This document shows positions 34,892-42,043 of a DNA stretch of 64,000 nt, piece after piece; position 1 is the stretch's first letter; every line of letters begins with the position of its first letter. This DNA comes from Phallus indusiatus (lineage: Eukaryota > Basidiomycota > Agaricomycetes > Phallales > Phallaceae): positions 1,117,877 to 1,181,876 of the forward strand of contig JAQFWX010000015.1 in assembly GCA_027605045.1 (NCBI GenBank), read 5' to 3'. Below the pieces are notes generated by a model. The model worked only from the letters and a program-made list of their open reading frames with translations. It made no database searches and was not told the DNA's origin. Position numbers and translations under genes: made by a program.

Positions 34892-36644
34892 ATGCCTGAC
34901 AGCAAGGGAAAGCAACGCGAACGATCACGCTCGCGGTCGCCTACGCCGCAACCTGTTAGTAGGTTCAAAAAGCAGAGGCTCAACTGGCCCTGCAAAGGTC
35001 CGAATGGACCTTAGACGCGATGGACGGATGCATATCCGTCTATCATAACAATGATAGTTGCACTGCGTGCAACGACTTTGCCAGTCACCTGGCAGGCCCC
35101 GCTGGCAGCGGGCAATCATCCTTGACCATGATATGGTCAAGCAGGCCGTCTACAAGGCCTTTCCCTTCATAAGGAGGGAGTACTATCATCTAGACGAACG
35201 TCTAGAAGAAGCTGAAAAGGACGTCAAGTCCTTGACAGACCACCTCGACGATGCGAATCGTCGTATCTGCGAGCTGAAAGCTCGCATTGCTGAACTTGAA
35301 CGTTCAGCGTCGACGGCAGGCCCGTCGACTACCCCATCGACCTCCAAAAAGCGGTCGAGAGACCAGGCCGATAAAGCGCCTGAACCATCCCAGGCAGCCC
35401 CTTTGCCTGATATTTTCAACGACATGTCGTCTGACGACGACATGGAAGACATAGTCGATGATAACGACTATGATGACGACGCCTCCATCGCGTCGTCCAC
35501 CAAACGCAAACCTCAGCGTACCTACGCTGATGCAACCAAGGCATCGGGCTCTCGCGATGCTGCCCCGGTTTCTCCAAGGAAACCCTCTGGTCCGTATCCA
35601 CGGACCAAGCCAGGATGGGACTCCAACCGGGACCCATGGCCCTTCTTCGTCAAGGGCTTCGACCCCACTGTTAGTGGGGATCACTCTCTGGTGCCTGGCA
35701 CCCCCAATCCTACTGCATGGTATAACACCTGCAGCCTCGACGAACCATTGTTCGTCGAGATTGGAACCCGGGTTTGGACCGACCCCCCGGTGTTCACGTA
35801 CCCCGATGACAGGGGGGTTCACATGCGTATTTCATACGCATGGACTCGCTGGCGCAGATCCATGAAGGAGCGTCGCCTGGCGAGAAAGACCGCCAAGCTT
35901 GAAGCTATGGAGGCTGCCGCCAACCGTCCATCGGTGGTGTCTATCTCGGGAGAACTCATACACCCCGAGATCAAGTATTTAATCAATACTTGGAATGCGG
36001 ACCCTAACCAGGTCCTCCTTACATCCGACTAATGTCGGATGGATCATTAAACCCTCAAGATGTTGAGGTGTTCGCATGGCTCAAACGAGTCACACGTACT
36101 CGTGAAGTACGTGCCAAGTTCCTCGAGAAGGCGGCTGAGTGCCTCCTCGACCCCGCACTTACTGTGTGGGAAGAAGTTCTCGGTGGTAAGGGTAATTCCT
36201 CCACCCACCTGCCTTCCACGCTTATGGAAGGCTACACTGCTCCTTCGAGTGCAAATCCCCCTCCTCCATTACCATAGAGGAGGTGATTCGCTCCATGCAT
36301 GCCAATGGAGCGACGACAAGACGCGTCACTGAGGTGATCGCGCCCCTTCTCCAACGATACGCCAATGGAGAAGATGTCAATCGCATCGCGCATGACTATC
36401 GCGTGCGCCGTGGACTGGATCGTCCAACAAAAAGGCGCGTACGACTCAGTCGTCCGCCCCCGCCGTCCATGCGTCGGCTTCACCTGCCAGCATCGTGGCA
36501 GGCCAGCCTAACAAGGTCTACTCCCCGTCCGTCCCAATTCAGATGACGGACGAGGAATTGTTAAGGCCCCCTGAGGACCTTGACGCGCCGCATCCGAGTG
36601 CCTCGGAGAGCATGGAGATTGACTACAGCAATCCCTCTGACTGA
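34892..36644 (+). pseudogene. Extra ORF (ORF3) of element B downstream of pol
   Basis: ATG 34892 starts MPDSKGKQRERSRSRSPTPQ, an Arg/Ser-rich head. After a one-base shift the reading gives AEAQLALQRSEWTLDAMDGC and a C-x2-C/H segment (SCTACNDFASH). The long frame to 36032 has a coiled coil (YYHLDERLEEAEKDVKSLTD), an acidic patch and a globular-looking region (WPFFVKGFDPTVSGDHSLVP ... RISYAWTRWRRSMKERRLAR). Further shifts lead to MSDGSLNPQDVEVFAWLKRV and a clear acidic end (ASESMEIDYSNPSD, stop 36642-36644). No transmembrane segment or signal peptide is visible, so it is not envelope-like. I know no family for it. A nucleic-acid-binding or chaperone role is only a guess from the RS-rich head. 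Confidence 0.6.
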
Positions 36645-36706
36645 TTACAGTCAGACGCCTCCTCTTCGCGATCCCATGACTTGGAGTCCAAGTCACAAGG
36701 GGAGGA

Positions 36707-37026
36707 TGTAACGGATCCACCGTATGCGGTGGATTGAGTATATGCCACTTGGGCATATGCAGAGGGCTTCGCCCTCTGCAGTAATTACTATTAGTACTTC
36801 TAATAATAGAGGCGCTTAACGCCTCTGGCTCGCCGTGACGCGGCGAGCCATTATGTAATAACTGTACATTAGTAGTAGTTACGCGCGTGCTGATTCAGCA
36901 CGCGCATTTTGTTTTTACACCATCATAATACAGCACCCTTGGTCTGTTATATTGGTGTGAGGACTACAGCGTGATAAAACTTGTGTACCGTACGCGGTAC
37001 ACTATAAAAAGTAACGAAGCGTTACA
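36707..37026 (+). repeat. 3' LTR of element B
   Basis: 320 bp. It differs from the 5' LTR by one A/C substitution (CCATCATAATAC versus CCATAATAATAC) and one extra A near the end. It is preceded directly by the purine tract at 36697-36706. Confidence 0.93.
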
Positions 37027-38070
37027 TTAATCGTAGAATTGACTGAACGGTTCGGATGTCCGATGGAATTGATGCTAACAATCTTTCACTTCTAGCAGGG
37101 GAGTACCCAGCCAGCGAAAGCGTTGTCCTGATGACGCTACTCAGCAGCCTGACGAAGAAATTGCAGCGATCCCTTGAGACATGACAAGAAGTATGTAGCA
37201 GCGCCGGGAGAATTAAAGACTGGAAAGCAATTATTTGAGGGAGAGTGGAAGGGAATTTTATGTCCATGAACCGTGCTATATATTTGGTAATTAGCAATGT
37301 TTGTTTTATACGAAACATACTAAACGCGCACCAGTTGAGATAGTCAATCCACGGCCCTTATCGTCAAATGTAGCCCGATTTGTGGAAGGGTTTTTCCGTT
37401 GATAATTCCATGCAATCTCCTTATAGCTATCGATTTTTTTGAGACCGTCCAAAATAAGAGGAAGGAGAGAGGGTCGAGATGAACCCAATTCTTCCAACGC
37501 GTCGACAGCTTGGTACATCTCGCACAGCCATTCTTCAAAATGGAGTAGCGATTCGTTCTCCAGTTGACCCCTCTTCAGGGTACACGGACCCAGATTAATG
37601 GGAAATGTGGTTGTTAAGGAAGATATGAAAGGCTGGTCAACTGTGGGCGGCGAAACGAATTCGAGAAAGCGAGGAGGTTCGAACGACGACAATGCGATTG
37701 AGAGATTCGTTTTATAATGTAAAAGATCCTCCGAAATCGGATCTTTTTCCTGAAGAGACTGAATTGACGTGGTGTGAGGTTTTTCAGCAGAGACCTGACA
37801 TGTTGCCGGGTCATTCGATAAAACGGGAGTGTCAAGGCTTCTGGAGTGAATACCACTCTGAGCCTGATGCTGGTGCAAGTGAATATGCGCATCACCACTC
37901 ATCAGATCACTTGAACCGCTGGGTTTCTTTGGTTGGCGATTCTCTTGAGAGTCTCTTTGACGATGTCGACTCCATGTCGTTGGGGGGATGAAGAATCCTT
38001 GCACCCTTTCTCCTGTCTCTGGATCAGTATCGACTAATAACTGACATTCAGAACATAGGCAAAGCTTCAT
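37027..38070 (-). pseudogene. 5' half of a Tnp2 (CACTA)-like transposase gene
   Basis: ATG 38070 opens MKLCLCSECQLLVDTDPETG with a C-L-C-x2-C...H pattern (SRHRQRD) typical of the N-termini of Agaricomycete Tnp2/CACTA-like transposases. A Ser-rich linker follows, then FEEWLCEMYQAVDALEELGS. An intron (37276-37331) leads to FPSTLPQIIAFQSLILPALL and IPSDIRTVQSILRL, again a familiar order in this family. The catalytic part should follow but is replaced by the 3' LTR of element B at 37026. There is no target-site duplication. What remains is about 329 residues, in frame. Confidence 0.6.
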
Positions 38071-38727
38071 TGCGGGATATGTGGATATAAAGTACAACTC
38101 GAGCTGTTAGATTGGAACGATAAAGACAAAGGGTCGTCAAAGAGCCAGCTGGGGTGTCTTTGGTCCTAAAGGTCTGATGAGCCCGGGGCAGAATTCGTGT
38201 CCCATGCCACATTGCTAATGTATAATATACGTTGTCAATGCGTACTAATAATAACCGAAGACGTCGAAAGCATGGCAAGAGATGTTTTTTTGACGTAAAG
38301 GCTCTTCAAGATTTAAACTTCGCTGACTAATCGGGTGAATGCCGCGTAGACCTAAGTCTCTTCATATCACAACATGAATTTATTTAAGCATGTAAATCAT
38401 AAAGGTATGGTCTCTCTTAATTATCGCATATTCCAATCTCATTCATCCGAGTGATGTACCTCTTTGGCAAAACAGTCTGGGCATTATGTCAGAAAGAAAG
38501 GTTGGTGATATCCGACATCAAAAAATCTCACCGAGGAAAATATCTGAGGTTATAACTGATTGCTCTGGTTCGTTGGCCCATCGCTGAGGGATGAATATTA
38601 GTCTTCTTCCTCCTCCGCGCATTCCCAAAAGAGCCTTTCTCAAGCCTAATGAAATATAATCTGCCTAAAAAAACAAACGATCGCGATCTACTAACCTGGA
38701 ATAGGAACACAGGCTGGCACGTCCATT
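38071..38727. other. Intergenic, no gene seen
   Basis: Spacer between the start of the Tnp2-like fragment and the stop of split gene 1. No supported frame. Confidence 0.45.
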
Positions 38728-40171
38728 TTAATCTTCTTCTAGGGGCCGGTTAATCAGTTTTACGAGTGCGCCGAATTTGCCACATACCAACTTTTCTCGG
38801 GAATTTAGGATAATAAGGTTATCTAATGTGGTACCGAGGATCTGAACTTCCAGGTAAGAGCGCGGATGGACCTCTGGACCTTGACCAATGATCATGTCAA
38901 TGTACAGCACTTCGGCACTATCAGCAGTTTGAATTAGATCGGCTTGCGGTAGTAAATTCCGGACCGGGACTTCATTTAAATCGACTGAAGGGGTCGGTTT
39001 CATTGGCATCTTCCCTTTTCCTTTGAATGTCGAGACGACTTCATCCCCCGTACGCGTCTTCATTTTTTTTTTGCTCCTGACAGATATCTCATGACCTTCA
39101 AATAAACCAGTAAAATAATTAACGTACGACATAGATGGTTTCATATCCCCCGTATGTGAAACACGTTTCCTAGATCATCGTTGAAAGAGAATACAAAAAC
39201 GTCAAGGAGGCATACCGTTTTTGGTGACTGGAACGATCATCGTCACTGTAAAAAAACAATTTGGCGGATGTACATGTAATGTTGAGAGTGAAAGATCATA
39301 CCTTTGTTCGATTTTTATCACAGGATGCTTCATACTTCGTAATTGCTTTGCGGCGGAATCTCGCTTGCGAGAAATCGGCCTCAATGATTTTCCCTTTGTG
39401 CTCGAGACATGCCTTGAACTTGAGCTTTGTAAATGCGTCGCGGGAGAACCTCTCTTGCGGGAATTTGACCTCAAAGATCTTGTCTCTGTACTTGGAGTAT
39501 CCGACTCGGCTATAAGTGATGTCGACATCATGATCAATATAAGACAAGACGAAAGCACTCACATTCGTACTTGTCTGAGTCCTCTGAATGATATTTTTCC
39601 TCCGGATCAACATCGACTGAGTCAACTGAGAAGGATGATGATATTAGAAAAACGCGGCGAGAGAGATTTGCTCTCACATTCATCCGTTCGCGCTGAAGGG
39701 GACGTGGGAGATTTTGAAGACGAATTATCCCTGGTAACGGAAGCGTCGGGACCAGCTAATGATATTTAAGCCTTGAAGAACAGGGCAAAAATAAAGCTTA
39801 CATCCATGCGATCCCGTGTCCTTGAGATTGAGTCTCGACGGAGATTGAATCTCCTTAATCTGAACTGTAGGCACTACGGCGAGGAAAAATAAATACGGAA
39901 CAACTCAAAAAGGACGACAAAGGTACATTGCTCTTCTGTGCACACCATCAAGGACCTTTGATACCATTTAGGTCAAATTGTTCGTATAGGGCTATTTAGT
40001 TGTTACATACCAAAGCCCGTCAATCTTGAATGTCAATAACCGCTTCACCGGTAAACTATGAGACAGTTCGACAGACACAACCTTTTAGAGTCTTTGAGCA
40101 CCAGTAATTCATTAAAACGAGAACCTTACCTCATGCTGTATGAGTTCACAGATTTGAATGGGTGATGGCAT
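38728..40171 (-). pseudogene. 3' part of split host gene 1
   Basis: The reading resumes at 40171 (MPSPIQICELIQHE, to 40130, GTAAGG donor). One or more unresolved introns follow to a Ser-rich exon near 39750 (DNSSSKSPTSPSARTDE). GTGAGA and GTGAGT introns then join, in phase, FDSVDVDPEEKYHSEDSDKY, a block with two related units (SLRSNSRKRGSPATHL and SLRPISRKRDSAAKQL), and SDDDRSSHQKR. The final exon runs to 38728 (SYLEVQILGTTLDNLIILNS ... KLINRPLEED). The acidic, Ser/Arg-rich middle suggests a nuclear protein. The C-terminal ~110 residues look folded but I do not recognise them. The phases are consistent from exon to exon, so the gene appears intact apart from the break at the A2 LTR. Confidence 0.65.
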
Positions 40172-40176
40172 GTTAT

Positions 40177-40569
40177 TGTCAGGGTACGCTACCGCGTCCC
40201 CTTACTTTCCTTATTTATTATCATCGGTATATATTTATTTCTATTTCATTTACATTTCCCGTCCATTACTTCCATTTTCCGTTTCCTCGTTCTGCCTCTA
40301 TTTCACTTTTTTACTCGCGCGCGCGCTCGTACTCGGCGTGATGCCCGTGACATCACGTCGCTTAGGTTCGGTTCGGGCGCCTAGCACTTAGCTGTGTCAG
40401 GGCCGCACGCCGCGCTATCGTTTTTCATGTATATAGTCGCTGTCCCTAGAGTGAGGGTCCCTAAGCTTGTTCTCTTAGGATCCCCTCCCTCTAGGTGAGT
40501 AGTTAGTGTTTTCCGCAATATATTATCTTAGGATCCCCTCCCTCTAGCCTGAGCTGAGTAGCCCTAACA
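40177..40569 (+). repeat. 5' LTR of A2
   Basis: 393 bp. It shares with the 3' LTR of A2 a CACTTTTTTACTCG junction where both A1 LTRs have CACTTTCTTTACTCG. It also lacks a few bases of a CG-rich run. Confidence 0.95.
40430..40473 (+). promoter_or_regulatory. LTR core promoter: TATA box and predicted RNA start
   Basis: TATATA at 40430-40435 lies 33 nt upstream of AAGCTTGTTCT (40463-40473). That 11-mer is the reverse complement of the PBS. In Tf1-type elements the RNA 5' end is the primer, so 40463 is the expected transcription start, at a normal distance from the TATA box. Confidence 0.65.
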
Positions 40570-40571
40570 GT

Positions 40572-40582
40572 AGAACAAGCTT
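40572..40582 (+). promoter_or_regulatory. Self-complementary primer-binding site of A2
   Basis: AGAACAAGCTT, two bases after the 5' LTR, pairs perfectly over 11 nt with the predicted RNA 5' end (40463-40473). The pairing stops exactly there on both sides. Confidence 0.75.
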
Positions 40583-40732
40583 CCACTCGCAGACTGGCCG
40601 TTTTTATCGACACTCGCTATCGAAAAATCGCGCTCGACACCGACTATCGCAGTGTCGTATTTTTCCCTCGAGTCCCGTCTATAACCGACCCTCTGCTCCA
40701 TCTTAAAAACCCCATTTTCCTTTCTCTCTCTC

Positions 40733-42043
40733 ATGGACTCTTCTCCTCCACCCTCTGCACCCCCACTCGTCACCCTCAACGATGTGGCGACTATTATTAT
40801 GCGGCAGTTCGCGGAAATGGATGCCCGCCTGGCAAGACAGGAATCCCAGGCCTCACAGATGATTGAGGTGCTGCAGAGCATCCGAGACGCGGCTAGAGCT
40901 GCTCCAACCCAAAACTCCCCTGTGGGCGACGCGTCCTCGTCTGGACAACCACCGGCTCCTGAGCATCAAGCCAGTTCACGTTCTTCCCGAAATACCCGAC
41001 CTGCTGTACCTCCTTCGTTCGACGGAGATCGCTCCAAGGGTCGCGCCTTTTGGAACACTGTCGAGTTTTACATGAGTATATGCAGTCGCGATTTCGAGAC
41101 TGATGAACTCAAGATCGGCTGGGCGATGTCGTACATGAACGAAGGTCGCGCCCTTACCTTCAGCGAATCTATGCTGAAAAGGTATCAAAGAGGAGAGAAG
41201 CCCTTCGCTGACTGGGATGCCTTCCGGGAAAGATTCAAGGCCGATTTCTTTCCACAATCCGAGCAAGAAGACGCCATCAACACCCTCTACTCCAACCGCT
41301 ATGTCCAAGGCAACAGGACTGTAGAGGAATATGTAGACGCCTTCCGCGTACTCATTGAGCACGCTGGCTTTACGGAAGGTCTCGCCATTAACACGTACTT
41401 TCGTAATGGTTTAGACCCGGCAATTGCATCTCTGGTAGCGACGATGAAGGACCGACCCGCACTCCACGACTACGAAGGCTGGATCAGGCAAGCACGCATG
41501 TTTGACATGGACAGGCGTGCCAACGAGGCCTTCACCGCTGCTCGCCGTCGACTCGTGGGCTCTGGAACGGCTCAGACAAATCCCGCAGCTGTCCCCATTA
41601 ATCGACCTCGCCCCAACCCTTTTCCGTCGTATCAGACCCTCCAGATCCAGAGGAGGCCCCCTGCCCCTTCCTATCAGGCTCCTCCCTATCCACCTCCCAG
41701 GCCAGCATCTCAAATCGTGCCCACGTTGCCTCCAAGACCTGCGGCTCCTGCTCCTGCACCACAGGTTAGGCATGATCCGATGGACGTTGACGCTGCCCGT
41801 CGACGTGCTGGCCCAGAATCAACCAGGTGTCGTCGCTGTGGAGCAGCAGGCCATTGGGCTCGCGAATGCCCTCGTGCGTATGACATCCGATATCTTCAAC
41901 CCGAGGAATTAGACGACAGTATCGCGCATCTGCTGGCCCAGAAAGATGCGCTAGAAGCCCAGACACGTGGTGACTCTGCTCTGACAGAGGGAGAGACTGT
42001 AGCTGCAGCAGAGGTAGAGGATTTTCAAAACGGCGACGAGTGA
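40733..42043 (+). CDS. gag: Gag of chromovirus A2
   Basis: 436 residues, same sequence as the A1 Gag as far as I can see, ending in the overlap with pol (TGA at 42041-42043). It contains the capsid region and the CCHC knuckle near 41830. The leader between PBS and ATG differs from A1 by small indels only. Intact. Confidence 0.92.
   Translation: MDSSPPPSAPPLVTLNDVATIIMRQFAEMDARLARQESQASQMIEVLQSIRDAARAAPTQNSPVGDASSSGQPPAPEHQASSRSSRNTRPAVPPSFDGDRSKGRAFWNTVEFYMSICSRDFETDELKIGWAMSYMNEGRALTFSESMLKRYQRGEKPFADWDAFRERFKADFFPQSEQEDAINTLYSNRYVQGNRTVEEYVDAFRVLIEHAGFTEGLAINTYFRNGLDPAIASLVATMKDRPALHDYEGWIRQARMFDMDRRANEAFTAARRRLVGSGTAQTNPAAVPINRPRPNPFPSYQTLQIQRRPPAPSYQAPPYPPPRPASQIVPTLPPRPAAPAPAPQVRHDPMDVDAARRRAGPESTRCRRCGAAGHWARECPRAYDIRYLQPEELDDSIAHLLAQKDALEAQTRGDSALTEGETVAAAEVEDFQNGDE

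Larger units (their letters stand above)
27849..37026 (+). mobile_element. Ty3/Gypsy element B, hairpin-dense, with extra ORF
   Basis: A 9.2 kb element: LTR (27849-28167), gag, protease, RT, RNase H, integrase, chromodomain-like end, a further ORF (34892-36644), polypurine tract AAGGGGAGGA, LTR (36707-37026). The LTRs end TGTAACG...CGTTACA and differ by two changes. The flanks show no duplication (GCGAA left, TTAAT right). Each flank is the truncated 5' half of a different transposase gene. The coding parts carry many frame breaks. Throughout, perfect inverted repeats of 7-12 bp with short loops occur every few tens of bases. I could not identify a tRNA-type PBS. Confidence 0.9.
25564..40176. 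other. Apparently inverted segment between A1 and A2
   Basis: On the element strand A1 is flanked by CTTTA (5') and GTTAT (3'), while A2 is flanked by GTTAT (5') and CTTTA (3'). Reversing 25564-40176 gives each element a matching 5-bp duplication and rejoins two host genes in frame. The segment contains part of each host gene, a MITE, two transposase gene fragments and element B. Confidence 0.8.

Noticed and set aside
34892..36644. ORF3 of element B as an envelope gene
   Set aside because: It is in the right place, but there is no signal peptide, no transmembrane helix and no cysteine-rich ectodomain.
27849..37026. Hairpins of element B as a CRISPR array or mitochondrial double-hairpin elements
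   Set aside because: The stems differ in sequence from one to the next, there is no repeat-spacer pattern, and they run through Gypsy coding sequence.
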